A stretch of DNA of 64,000 bases, taken from Flavobacterium sp. LC2016-01 (lineage in GTDB: Bacteria; Bacteroidota; Bacteroidia; Flavobacteriales; Flavobacteriaceae). Position numbers and translations under genes: made by a program. Where the stretch lies: the NCBI RefSeq assembly GCF_009711135.1, contig NZ_WMIC01000008.1, positions 124,001 through 188,000 on the forward strand, given 5' to 3'. The notes beneath the pieces were generated by a model. That model was not told the origin of the DNA, searched no databases, and saw nothing but the letters and a program-made list of their open reading frames with translations. Of this stretch, positions 44,157 through 52,548 are shown one piece after another; the first letter of the stretch is position 1; the number at the start of each line of letters is the position of its first letter.

Positions 44157-44196
44157 AAAAATCCCAAACTCTTTTTAGAATTTGGGATTTTTTTTA
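44155..44196. terminator. Bidirectional terminator
   Basis: AAAAATCCCAAA pairs with TTTGGGATTTTT, flanked by A- and T-runs; it serves the convergent genes at 43656 and 44214. Confidence 0.85.
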
Positions 44197-44213
44197 TTGT
44201 AATTTAAAAATCG

Positions 44214-44729
44214 TTAGATTTTCTTCATTTGTTCTTTCATCATCGTGATTTGTTCTTTCAGCATACCTTGTTTGTCTAATTTCTTAGCTTCATTCAATAA
44301 ATTAGTTGCTTCAAGTTTTCTGCGGCGTGACATTGCAACTCCAGCAAGGTTCAATTTTGCAACGGCTAAATCCATATCCATTGATAATCCAAGTTCGATT
44401 GCTTTCTTAAAATGTTTCTCAGCTTGGTTGATATTAGTTTGAGATAACATAATTCCGTGTAGGTAATTAAAGTATCCTTGTTGTTTTCTTACTAATGCGG
44501 CTTCTGGGTTTTTAATATATGATAACCACTTTTTAGCTCCTTCAAAGTCTTGTTTTCTTAATTTAAGGAAAGCTAATAAGATAAATTCGTTTTTAAAATA
44601 AAGGAAAATAGGAATAGCAGTAAGTAAAAGCAAAAATATACCGTTCCCGATATTACTTTCTGTAAATTGCCAAACGCCAGCAACTACAAGAAGTCCGGCC
44701 AAAATAAGTTTAATATTTTTATGAAACAT
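44214..44729 (-). CDS. TPR-like membrane-anchored protein, 171 aa
   Basis: Starts at 44729 (MFHKNIKLILAGLL); a longer in-frame reading to 44921 runs across the L34 promoter and is rejected. Two short membrane helices (about residues 7-45) are followed by helical pairs that read as two or three degenerate tetratricopeptide repeats (GYFNYLHGIMLSQTNINQAE, AVAKLNLAGVAMSRRRKLEA). It is probably an inner-membrane scaffold protein, with unknown partner. A minus-strand -7 TATATTTG is at 44752-44759. It is divergent from rpmH. Confidence 0.8.
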   Translation of the reverse strand: MFHKNIKLILAGLLVVAGVWQFTESNIGNGIFLLLLTAIPIFLYFKNEFILLAFLKLRKQDFEGAKKWLSYIKNPEAALVRKQQGYFNYLHGIMLSQTNINQAEKHFKKAIELGLSMDMDLAVAKLNLAGVAMSRRRKLEATNLLNEAKKLDKQGMLKEQITMMKEQMKKI

Positions 44730-44793
44730 AATTAATGTAAATTTGTGATTGCAAATATAGTAAAATGAATTAAAAATATTTTTATTAAAGTGC

Positions 44794-44823
44794 TTGCCAG
44801 AAAAAAAAGTCTTTGTATATTTG
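44794..44823 (+). promoter_or_regulatory. Promoter of rpmH
   Basis: -33 TTG (44794-44796), a 19-nt spacer and -7 TATATTTG (44816-44823), 73 nt before the rpmH ATG. Confidence 0.75.
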
Positions 44824-44896
44824 CACTCGGTTTTTGAGCAACGATATTCAAAAACAGAAAAACAGATATTAGATACCATTTTAAAGATACAAAGCA

Positions 44897-45058
44897 ATGA
44901 GCAAAAGAACATTTCAACCATCGAAAAGAAAAAGAAGAAATAAGCACGGATTTATGGACAGAATGGCTTCTGCGAATGGAAGAAAAGTTCTAGCGCGTAG
45001 AAGAGCAAAAGGAAGACATAAATTGACTGTTTCTAGCGAGCCTAGACACAAAAAATAA
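44897..45058 (+). CDS. rpmH: 50S ribosomal protein L34
   Basis: A 53-codon gene, very basic, with the family pattern SKRTFQPSKRKRRNKHGF and the GRKVLARRRAKGR block. In many bacteria it is next to dnaA and rnpA near oriC, but neither is visible here, so the gene lies apart from the origin as in many Bacteroidota. It has its own promoter and terminator. Confidence 0.97.
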   Translation: MSKRTFQPSKRKRRNKHGFMDRMASANGRKVLARRRAKGRHKLTVSSEPRHKK

Positions 45059-45077
45059 TGTTTGTATAAACATACAT

Positions 45078-45110
45078 AAGGCGATTACTTTTTTAGTATC
45101 GCCTTTTTTT
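45078..45110 (+). terminator. Terminator of rpmH
   Basis: AAGGCGAT and ATCGCC..T arms with inner ACT/AGT pairing, followed by a T-run. Confidence 0.85.
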
Positions 45111-45125
45111 ATACCTTGTCGGTAA

Positions 45126-45133
45126 TAAATTTG
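45126..45133 (+). promoter_or_regulatory. Possible -7 element of carB
   Basis: TAAATTTG, 70 nt before the ATG at 45203; no convincing -33 partner. Confidence 0.35.
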
Positions 45134-45202
45134 TAACATTCTAGTTTCTAAAGCACTGTGAATGTTTTTTAATGCATATAATAACTACACAATACATACA
45201 AA

Positions 45203-48058
45203 ATGCCTAAAGACACATCAATAAAATCAGTTTTAATAATAGGTTCAGGACCTATTGTTATTGGTCAAGCTTGCGAATTTGATTATGCAGGATCTCAATC
45301 TGCACGTTCAATTCGTGAAGAAGGAATTGAAGTTATCTTGATAAACTCAAATCCAGCGACGATTATGACCGACCCATCTATGGCCGATCATATTTATTTG
45401 AAACCTTTAACTACAAAATCGATTATTGAAATTCTGAAGGAACATCCACAAATTGATGCTGTTTTGCCAACAATGGGAGGTCAGACTGCTTTGAACTTGT
45501 GTTTGGAAGCTGAAGAAAAAGGAATCTGGCAAGATTTCGGAGTAAGATTAATCGGGGTTGATGTAAACGCAATTAATATTACAGAAGACAGAGAGCAGTT
45601 TAAACAGCTTTTAGAAAGAATAAATGTTCCAACTGCGCCTGCAAAAACGGCTACTTCTTACTTAGAAGGAAAAGAAATCGCTCAAGAATTTGGTTTCCCG
45701 CTTGTAATTCGTCCTTCGTTTACACTTGGAGGAACTGGAGCAGCAGTAGTGTACAAAAAAGAAGATTTTGATGAGCTTTTAACTAGAGGTCTTGAAGCTT
45801 CACCAATTCACGAAGTTTTAATTGACAAAGCTTTGATGGGATGGAAAGAATACGAATTAGAACTTTTAAGAGATAAAAATGACAATGTTGTAATTATCTG
45901 TTCTATCGAAAATATGGACCCAATGGGAATTCATACTGGAGATTCAATTACAGTTGCTCCGGCAATGACTTTATCTGATACAACTTTCCAAAAATTACGT
46001 GACTACGCAATTTTAATGATGAGAAGTATCGGAAATTTTGCGGGAGGATGTAACGTACAATTCGCAGTTTCTCCAGATGATAAAGAAGATATCGTAGCCA
46101 TCGAGATTAACCCTCGTGTATCTCGTTCTTCTGCTTTGGCATCAAAAGCAACGGGTTATCCAATTGCAAAAATTGCTTCTAAATTAGCTTTAGGATACAA
46201 TTTAGATGAATTGCAAAACCAAATTACAAAATCGACTTCGGCTCTTTTTGAACCAACTTTAGATTATGTAATCGTGAAAATACCTCGTTGGAACTTTGAT
46301 AAATTTGAAGGATCTGACAGAACTTTAGGTCTTCAGATGAAATCTGTTGGTGAGGTTATGGGAATTGGACGTTCTTTCCAAGAAGCATTACACAAAGCAA
46401 CGCAATCTTTAGAGATTAAGAGAAACGGAATTGGTGCTGACGGAAAAGGATATAAAAATTACGAACAAATTATCGAGAAACTGACTTACGCAAGCTGGGA
46501 TCGTGTTTTTGTAATTTATGATGCAATCGCAATGGGAATTCCGTTGAGCCGTATTCATGAGATTACAAGAATCGATATGTGGTTCTTAAAACAATATGAA
46601 GAACTTTATACTTTAGAGAAAGAAATTTCTAACTATAAAGTAACAAATCTTCCAAAAGATTTACTGCTTGAAGCGAAACAAAAAGGTTTTGCAGACAGAC
46701 AAATCGCGCACATGATGAATTGTCTTGAAAGTGAAGTGCATGCTTTACGTATGGAGCAAAACGTTAACCGTGTGTTTAAATTGGTTGATACTTGTGCAGC
46801 AGAATTTAAAGCTAAAACACCTTATTACTACTCCACTTTTGAAGCTGAAATTGAAAAAGCAAATGGTGAGCGTTATGTAGATAACGAAAGTATTGTTACA
46901 GACAAAAAGAAAATCATCGTTTTAGGTTCTGGACCAAACAGAATCGGTCAGGGAATTGAGTTTGATTATTCTTGTGTACACGGAGTTTTAGCGGCAAAAG
47001 AATGCGGTTATGAAACGATCATGATCAACTGTAATCCAGAAACGGTTTCGACTGATTTTGATACAGCTGATAAATTATACTTCGAACCAGTTTTCTGGGA
47101 GCATATTTATGATATTATTCAGCACGAAAAACCTGAAGGTGTAATTGTACAGCTTGGTGGTCAGACAGCATTGAAATTGGCTGATAAACTTTCTAAATAC
47201 GGAGTGAAAATCATCGGAACTAGTTTTGATGCACTTGATTTAGCGGAAGACAGAGGACGTTTCTCTGATTTATTGACAGAATTGCATATTCCTTTCCCTA
47301 AATTCGGAATAGCTGAAACGGCTGATGAAGCTTCTGCACTAGCAGATACATTAGATTTCCCATTATTGATTCGTCCTTCTTATGTATTAGGAGGTCAGGG
47401 AATGAAGATTGTAATCAACAAAAAAGAATTAGAAGAACACGTTATCAATTTATTGAAAACGATTCCAGGAAATAAATTGCTTTTAGATCACTATTTAGCC
47501 GGAGCAATTGAAGCGGAAGCTGATGCGATTTGTGATGCCGATGGAAATGTATACATCATCGGAATTATGGAGCACATTGAGCCTTGTGGTGTTCACTCTG
47601 GAGATAGTAACGCAACTTTGCCTCCTTTTAACTTAGGAGAATTTGTAATGCAGCAAATTAAAGATCATACGCATAAAATTGCTAGAGCTTTAAAAACGGT
47701 TGGTTTAATCAACATTCAGTTTGCGATTAAAGATGATACCGTTTATATTATCGAAGCAAATCCAAGAGCTTCAAGAACGGTTCCGTTTATTGCAAAAGCT
47801 TACGGAGAGCCTTATGTAAACTACGCTACAAAAGTAATGTTAGGCCACAATAAAGTAACTGACTTTGATTTCAACCCGCAATTAAAAGGATATGCAATCA
47901 AACAACCTGTTTTCTCTTTCAGCAAATTCCCGAATGTAAACAAAGCACTAGGGCCAGAAATGAAATCAACAGGAGAAAGCATCTTGTTTATTGATGACTT
48001 GAAAGATGATCAATTCTACGAATTGTATTCTAGAAGAAAAATGTATTTGAGTAAATAA
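45203..48058 (+). CDS. carB: Carbamoyl-phosphate synthase large subunit, lacking the C-terminal allosteric domain
   Basis: Makes carbamoyl phosphate for pyrimidines and arginine from glutamine-derived ammonia, bicarbonate and two ATP. The 951 residues comprise two ATP-grasp halves: a carboxyphosphate half (about 1-400), an oligomerisation part (about 400-550) and a carbamoyl-phosphate half (about 555-945). Repeated GSGPIVIGQ/GSGPNRIGQ and GPEMKSTGE markers are seen. E. coli CarB is about 1073 residues; the missing 120 are the MGS-like domain that binds UMP and ornithine, and the frame ends soon after GPEMKSTGE. No carA lies next to it. Confidence 0.96.
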   Translation: MPKDTSIKSVLIIGSGPIVIGQACEFDYAGSQSARSIREEGIEVILINSNPATIMTDPSMADHIYLKPLTTKSIIEILKEHPQIDAVLPTMGGQTALNLCLEAEEKGIWQDFGVRLIGVDVNAINITEDREQFKQLLERINVPTAPAKTATSYLEGKEIAQEFGFPLVIRPSFTLGGTGAAVVYKKEDFDELLTRGLEASPIHEVLIDKALMGWKEYELELLRDKNDNVVIICSIENMDPMGIHTGDSITVAPAMTLSDTTFQKLRDYAILMMRSIGNFAGGCNVQFAVSPDDKEDIVAIEINPRVSRSSALASKATGYPIAKIASKLALGYNLDELQNQITKSTSALFEPTLDYVIVKIPRWNFDKFEGSDRTLGLQMKSVGEVMGIGRSFQEALHKATQSLEIKRNGIGADGKGYKNYEQIIEKLTYASWDRVFVIYDAIAMGIPLSRIHEITRIDMWFLKQYEELYTLEKEISNYKVTNLPKDLLLEAKQKGFADRQIAHMMNCLESEVHALRMEQNVNRVFKLVDTCAAEFKAKTPYYYSTFEAEIEKANGERYVDNESIVTDKKKIIVLGSGPNRIGQGIEFDYSCVHGVLAAKECGYETIMINCNPETVSTDFDTADKLYFEPVFWEHIYDIIQHEKPEGVIVQLGGQTALKLADKLSKYGVKIIGTSFDALDLAEDRGRFSDLLTELHIPFPKFGIAETADEASALADTLDFPLLIRPSYVLGGQGMKIVINKKELEEHVINLLKTIPGNKLLLDHYLAGAIEAEADAICDADGNVYIIGIMEHIEPCGVHSGDSNATLPPFNLGEFVMQQIKDHTHKIARALKTVGLINIQFAIKDDTVYIIEANPRASRTVPFIAKAYGEPYVNYATKVMLGHNKVTDFDFNPQLKGYAIKQPVFSFSKFPNVNKALGPEMKSTGESILFIDDLKDDQFYELYSRRKMYLSK

Positions 48059-48075
48059 TCTCAGATTGCTAATAT

Positions 48076-48109
48076 AAAAAAAAGCTCCAATGAAAATTGG
48101 AGCTTTTTT
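48076..48109. terminator. Bidirectional terminator after carB
   Basis: AAAAAGCTCCAAT pairs with ATTGGAGCTTTTT around a GAAA loop; it serves carB and the facing lipoprotein gene. Confidence 0.88.
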
Positions 48110-48122
48110 AGTTTAGTTGATG

Positions 48123-48653
48123 TTAGTTTGCAACATCATATTTATAATTAAATGTTCCCTCAGTTACTTTAGTTGTAACAGGATTGGTCGCACTTATTGG
48201 TTTTGAGTAATTTTCAACGCAGTTAAAAGAAAATGTTCCTGCCACTGTCTTAGCTTTTGAATCAATTGCTGTTATTGATAAAGAACCTTCAACCGGATAT
48301 TGACTTTTTGCTTTGCTATTAAATGATGTTTCAATTTGTGTTTTAGAAGCATCAAATGTTGCTGCCGTAATAGGATAGGTTCCAATTTTTAGATTGGTTC
48401 TTTTAATGTAAAGTCTAATTTCATCTATTACATTTTTTCTTCCTACTAATTGAATGTAGTCTTTAGTTGGATAATAATCAAATAATGGTTTTGTAGCGGC
48501 ATTTGTATTTAACGGATTATTCATTTCCCACAACGCATCATCAATTTTTGCAGTCATTGCATATTGTGTAGTAACGCCTGGACTTTCGATGTCACTTGAG
48601 CAGCTGTTTAATACAAAAAGGAAAAGAATTAGTAGGATTTTTGGTGTTTTCAT
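48123..48653 (-). CDS. DUF6252-like lipoprotein
   Basis: A 176-residue lipoprotein with the lipobox in FVLNSCSS (Cys at about residue 18). The beta-sandwich starts MTAKIDDALWEMNNP and ends with a GTFSFNC...EGTFNYKYD pattern typical of DUF6252 proteins in Flavobacteriia. It is probably anchored in the outer membrane; no activity is known. It stands alone between carB and the DUF4252 operon. Confidence 0.75.
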   Translation of the reverse strand: MKTPKILLILFLFVLNSCSSDIESPGVTTQYAMTAKIDDALWEMNNPLNTNAATKPLFDYYPTKDYIQLVGRKNVIDEIRLYIKRTNLKIGTYPITAATFDASKTQIETSFNSKAKSQYPVEGSLSITAIDSKAKTVAGTFSFNCVENYSKPISATNPVTTKVTEGTFNYKYDVAN

Positions 48654-48745
48654 TTATTGATTTTAAAGGTTTGTTAGGCAGTAAATGTAAAATATATTTT
48701 GTTAATATAAAGACTGTTTATAAGAAGAAATTATGTTTTCTTAAA

Positions 48746-48778
48746 CAAAAAAAGCTCCAAAATTATTTGGAGCTTTTT
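48746..48778 (-). terminator. Terminator of the ECF sigma / DUF4252 operon
   Basis: AAAGCTCCAAA pairs with TTTGGAGCTTT, loop ATTA, with a T-run on the minus strand; 25 nt after the last gene. Confidence 0.85.
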
Positions 48779-48802
48779 CTGATTATAAAGTAAGATTGAT
48801 GA

Positions 48803-49339
48803 TTATTTTATCAATTGCTGTAAAGGTTTCAGCTGATCCATATTGATATTCGATTTTTGTAAAACCGACATCAATGTCATAATGTTATTTGGATTCATGT
48901 TTTTTCCGAGAACGCGGACAACGGCAAAACCATTTTCTTTTCTGTTGGCAAAAACCACAAACTCTTCGATGTTTTCGTCTGTTCCAACATAACTTATTGA
49001 AGCTCCGTCTTTACCTGAACCAACTTTCATTAATTGCTGATATTTTGGGTCTTTTAAAATCGCTTTCACTTTCGTGCGTTCCGCTTCAAATTCGGCTTGA
49101 TTTTTATCTGTGGCTTTAAAGGCTAAAATGTTCATTTTGTCAAATGATTTTAAAGCTTCAGTTTGTTCGGCAGATAATTTTGCTTTGTCTACATTTAAAA
49201 TATTAGATGAAACATCAATCGCGATAAAGTCCTTTTTTTCGGTATTTTCAACAAAATACTTTTGCAATGAAGGTTCAGAATTACAACTTATTAAAGTCAG
49301 TAATACTAAAATGGCTGAGGTAAAAACTTTAGTTTTCAT
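48803..49339 (-). CDS. DUF4252 lipoprotein (second of a tandem pair)
   Basis: A 178-residue protein with the lipobox in LLTLISCNSE (Cys at about residue 19). The DUF4252 body has an SYVGTDENIEEFVVFANRKE beta part and ends in a helical FxxLMSVLQKSN-like tail. It starts two bases after its paralogue stops, and the two share length and layout, so this is a tandem duplication with one lipid-anchored and one soluble periplasmic copy. The function of DUF4252 is unknown. Confidence 0.85.
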   Translation of the reverse strand: MKTKVFTSAILVLLTLISCNSEPSLQKYFVENTEKKDFIAIDVSSNILNVDKAKLSAEQTEALKSFDKMNILAFKATDKNQAEFEAERTKVKAILKDPKYQQLMKVGSGKDGASISYVGTDENIEEFVVFANRKENGFAVVRVLGKNMNPNNIMTLMSVLQKSNINMDQLKPLQQLIK

Positions 49340-49341
49340 GA

Positions 49342-49869
49342 TTATCTTTTGCCTTTAGAGGCCTTTTTTAAGTCTGAACCGCCTGGAAGTTGCATTTTAT
49401 CAGTAAGTACAGAGATTTCGTTTAAGTCAAAATTACCAGTTAGAGACAGCAAAACGGTTTCGTCATTTTTTGCACCATCAACAAACATTAGTAATTCTTT
49501 AATTTGTGTGTCGCTTGCGCCAGATTTTACCATGATGCGAACATTTTTTCCGCTGTCGTTTACTCGCATCAATTCTTCTAAACCTGCTGTTTTAATGTAT
49601 TTGTCAGCAGAAGCTTTCATGTCAGCTTCGATTTTAGGGTTTTTTGTTGTAAACACTTTTAGGTAATCTAATTTTTTGATCAGATTAATATATTGCTGTG
49701 TTTCTTTGTCAGTAGCGTCAACTTTTACTTTGCTCATTAAATCGAACATTTTTTTGTTTACAATTACTGATGTTACATCGTCTTGACCATCAAATTTGTC
49801 AAAAGCGCCCTGTGCGTAGAATGTATGTGTGAAAAAGGCGAAAACTAGTGTTATAATAAGATTTTTCAT
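49342..49869 (-). CDS. DUF4252 periplasmic protein (first of a tandem pair)
   Basis: A 175-residue protein with signal peptide MKNLIITLVFAFFTHTFYAQ and no lipobox, so soluble periplasmic or secreted. The DUF4252 core includes MIRVNDSGKNVRIMVKSG-like strands and a terminal KLQLPGGSDLKKASKGKR-like basic tail. It comes 16 nt after the anti-sigma gene, so it is probably under the control of the ECF sigma factor. Confidence 0.85.
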   Translation of the reverse strand: MKNLIITLVFAFFTHTFYAQGAFDKFDGQDDVTSVIVNKKMFDLMSKVKVDATDKETQQYINLIKKLDYLKVFTTKNPKIEADMKASADKYIKTAGLEELMRVNDSGKNVRIMVKSGASDTQIKELLMFVDGAKNDETVLLSLTGNFDLNEISVLTDKMQLPGGSDLKKASKGKR

Positions 49870-49885
49870 TTTTGATTGATTTTAA

Positions 49886-50344
49886 TTACTGTTTAAAAAT
49901 TTTGTTTTTTGATTGTTCATATTCGTTAATGTATTGTACACTTCCAATACCGACATTAACATTGTTTGATAATAGTGCCAAAGCTTTTTGAGTTGCCTTC
50001 AGTGCTTCTTCAGGATTATCATAGGTTCCTAATTCTGACTGCGCTACAGTCGGAGCTGCATTTTGTTCGCCAGCAAAGAAATAAGTCCCAATTCCGAGTA
50101 AAACAACCGCCGAAGCTGCAATTGATAACCACGCCACATTTCGTTTCTTAGTTTGTAGTGGAATCTCTTGTGTCGATTTTTGTTGTTTTACCTGAGAGAA
50201 ATAACCAAACATTGGCTGATATTGCTCTAAATGCTGCGCAACATTTGGAGACGAAAAATAGTCTTTTAATTCTTTTTCTTCAGCAATAGTAGTTTCTCCC
50301 TGAAAGTATTTTTCTAATATATTTTCTATTCTATCTAATTCCAT
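49886..50344 (-). CDS. Putative anti-sigma factor, single-pass membrane protein
   Basis: A 152-residue protein. The N-terminal cytoplasmic helical part (about 1-65, MELDRIENILEKYFQGETTIAEE) has the look of the sigma-binding zinc-less anti-sigma fold. One membrane helix follows (WLSIAASAVVLLGIGTYFFA, about 72-91), then a short periplasmic domain. Its start overlaps the sigma gene by 14 nt, which strongly supports a sigma/anti-sigma pair. The anti-sigma assignment rests on layout and context. Confidence 0.75.
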   Translation of the reverse strand: MELDRIENILEKYFQGETTIAEEKELKDYFSSPNVAQHLEQYQPMFGYFSQVKQQKSTQEIPLQTKKRNVAWLSIAASAVVLLGIGTYFFAGEQNAAPTVAQSELGTYDNPEEALKATQKALALLSNNVNVGIGSVQYINEYEQSKNKIFKQ

Positions 50345-50840
50345 AACTGTGTGTGTTAACCATTGATTCTCTAATTTTTTTTCTCGCTCTCGAAAGCGCT
50401 ACTCGTATAGCGGTTTCATTCATGTTGACAATTTTCGCAATTTCATCAAATTCATATTGCTCAACATCCCGAAGCTGAATTAATATTTGAAGCTGTTCTG
50501 GCAGCTGATTTATAATTTTTTCGACCCATTCCAAGCTGTCAGAATCTTCTAATTTTTTGTCTAATTGAGGTTCCCGGTCTGTAAAATTGTTATGTACAAT
50601 TTTGAGGTTTCCGGCTCTTTTAGATTTTAATTGATCCAGACAATAATTCTTGGTCATTGTCATGGCTACTGCTTCGATATTATTATAGGAATCCAAATTG
50701 TCTTTTTTGTTCCATAATTTTACCATCACTTCCTGAGTCGCATCTTCTGCCTCTTCGGTGCTTGTAAGCAATCTTTTTGCCAGACGAAAAACTTTGTCTT
50801 TAAAAGGATTAATTAATTCTATAAACACATTCTGATTCAT
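50331..50840 (-). CDS. ECF sigma-70 family RNA polymerase sigma factor
   Basis: A 169-residue ECF sigma factor. Region 2 (about 12-80) has EEAEDATQEVMVKLW, and region 4 (about 110-165) has the helix-turn-helix YEFDEIAKIVNMNETAIRVALSRARKKI. There is no region 3, as expected for ECF sigma factors. It starts an operon sigma, anti-sigma, DUF4252, DUF4252. It is probably held inactive by the membrane anti-sigma factor until an envelope signal is sensed. Confidence 0.93.
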   Translation of the reverse strand: MNQNVFIELINPFKDKVFRLAKRLLTSTEEAEDATQEVMVKLWNKKDNLDSYNNIEAVAMTMTKNYCLDQLKSKRAGNLKIVHNNFTDREPQLDKKLEDSDSLEWVEKIINQLPEQLQILIQLRDVEQYEFDEIAKIVNMNETAIRVALSRARKKIRESMVNTHSYGIR

Positions 50841-51002
50841 AAAATTGGTTGGTTATTCGTTAGCTTATATAGTCAAGACGAGGCACTATTATTTTTGTTA
50901 CAGCCACTTTTAAAAAAAATTACAGAAAAAATGAAATAAACTTAATAGAGTTAAAACTAAAGGTAGTATTTTTACGTTAATAGATTACCAAGAACATTTT
51001 TT

Positions 51003-52475
51003 ATGAAAACAATATTAAAGAGTTTACTACTAATTTTTTTGCTTGCCTTTACTTTGCAGTCCTGTGAAGATCAGGATGATGTAGAAGCTCCGGCAACTTT
51101 GCAAGTAAATGATTTTATCTGGAAAGGATTAAATGCAGTTTACTTGTGGCAAGCTGATGTGCCAAATTTAGCCGATGATAGGTTTAGCAGTCAAGCAGAA
51201 TTAAACTCTTATTTATCTGGATACTCAGATCCAAAAGAATTATTTCAAGATTTATTAAATAAGCCCATCAGTAAATATCCTGCAACGGCAATTGACCGTT
51301 TTAGCTGGATTGTTGATGATTATACTGTTTTGGAACAAGAACTTAACGGAATTACAAAAAATAATGGAGTAGATTTTGGACTAATGAGAGTTGCAAGCGG
51401 CTCAAATGATGTGGTAGGTTATGTACGTTATATTGTTCCAAATTCTGATGCTTCAGCAAAAGCAATAAAAAGAGGCGATTTATTTACGGCTGTGAATGGT
51501 ACAAAACTTACGGTCTCTAATTATCAATCATTATTGTTAGCTCCAGACAGTTATACTTTAAATCTTTCTGATTATAATGGCTCAACTTTTGTTTTGAATG
51601 GCAAATCGGTTGCTTTGACTAAAACCGTTTTAGAAGAAAACCCAATTTTAATTAATAAAGTAATTACATCTGGCGGACATAAAATAGGCTATTTAATGTA
51701 CAATGGTTTTTATTCCGATTATGATGCTAAACTGAATCAGGCTTTTGGTGAATTGAAAGCACAGGGTGTTACGGATTTAGTTTTGGATTTAAGATATAAT
51801 GGAGGCGGTTCTGTACGTACATCAACTCGTTTGGCAAGTATGATTACAGGTCAGTTTAACGGAAAAATATTTTCGAAACAGCAATATAATTTAAAATTAA
51901 TGGCTACAATGACAACAGAAGATCTGGAGTCTTTGAACCAAAGATTTGTCAATAACATTGACGGTACGGCCTTAAATAGTTTGAATTTATCAAAGGTTTA
52001 TATTTTAACAACTTCTAGCACGGCGTCGGCAAGTGAATTAGTTGTTAATGGCTTAAAACCTTATATCGATGTTGTTCAGATTGGTGAAACAACGATTGGG
52101 AAAAATGTTGGTTCCTTTACGGTTTATGATTCACCGACTTTTACGAAATCAAACGTAAATCCAAATCATAAATATGCTATGCAGCCTTTGGTTTTTAAAA
52201 TTACTAACGCTCAAGATTTTGGAGATTATACTTCAGGATTAGTTCCTACTTATCTTCAGTTAGAATATGTAAGCAGTTACGGAGTACTTGGAGATCCAAC
52301 TGAACCATTATTGAATTTGGCAATTTCTAAGATTACTGGAGCTACCGCTAAAAAGATTCAAACCGACAAAAGTTTTGTTTTACCTTATATAGACGATTCG
52401 AAAAAAATCAATGGATTACGAAATGATATGTATTTGGAAACTGTTCCAAAAGGATTTTCAAAATCATTAAAATAG
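51003..52475 (+). CDS. S41-family peptidase lipoprotein with PDZ domain
   Basis: A 490-residue lipoprotein with the lipobox in FTLQSCED (Cys at about residue 21). An N-terminal helical part, a PDZ domain (about 120-195, GYVRYIVPNSDASAKAIKRG) and the S41 core follow. The catalytic serine is in SSTASASEL (about 343) and the partner lysine in TIGKNVGS (about 367), as in C-terminal processing peptidases. It probably acts on periplasmic or outer-membrane proteins. It is divergent from the ECF sigma operon and shares a terminator with btuG. Confidence 0.92.
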   Translation: MKTILKSLLLIFLLAFTLQSCEDQDDVEAPATLQVNDFIWKGLNAVYLWQADVPNLADDRFSSQAELNSYLSGYSDPKELFQDLLNKPISKYPATAIDRFSWIVDDYTVLEQELNGITKNNGVDFGLMRVASGSNDVVGYVRYIVPNSDASAKAIKRGDLFTAVNGTKLTVSNYQSLLLAPDSYTLNLSDYNGSTFVLNGKSVALTKTVLEENPILINKVITSGGHKIGYLMYNGFYSDYDAKLNQAFGELKAQGVTDLVLDLRYNGGGSVRTSTRLASMITGQFNGKIFSKQQYNLKLMATMTTEDLESLNQRFVNNIDGTALNSLNLSKVYILTTSSTASASELVVNGLKPYIDVVQIGETTIGKNVGSFTVYDSPTFTKSNVNPNHKYAMQPLVFKITNAQDFGDYTSGLVPTYLQLEYVSSYGVLGDPTEPLLNLAISKITGATAKKIQTDKSFVLPYIDDSKKINGLRNDMYLETVPKGFSKSLK

Positions 52476-52508
52476 AAAAAAGGCTTTCAGAAATGAAAGC
52501 CTTTTTTT
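52476..52508. terminator. Bidirectional terminator between S41 peptidase and btuG-like gene
   Basis: AAAAAGGCTTTC pairs with GAAAGCCTTTTT, loop AGAAAT. Confidence 0.88.
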
Positions 52509-52548
52509 CAAAAAAAAATCCAAAAACTAATTTAAAAATAAAGGTATA

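Noticed and set aside
44732..44947. Minus-strand frame across rpmH
   Set aside because: Antisense to the L34 gene and its promoter.
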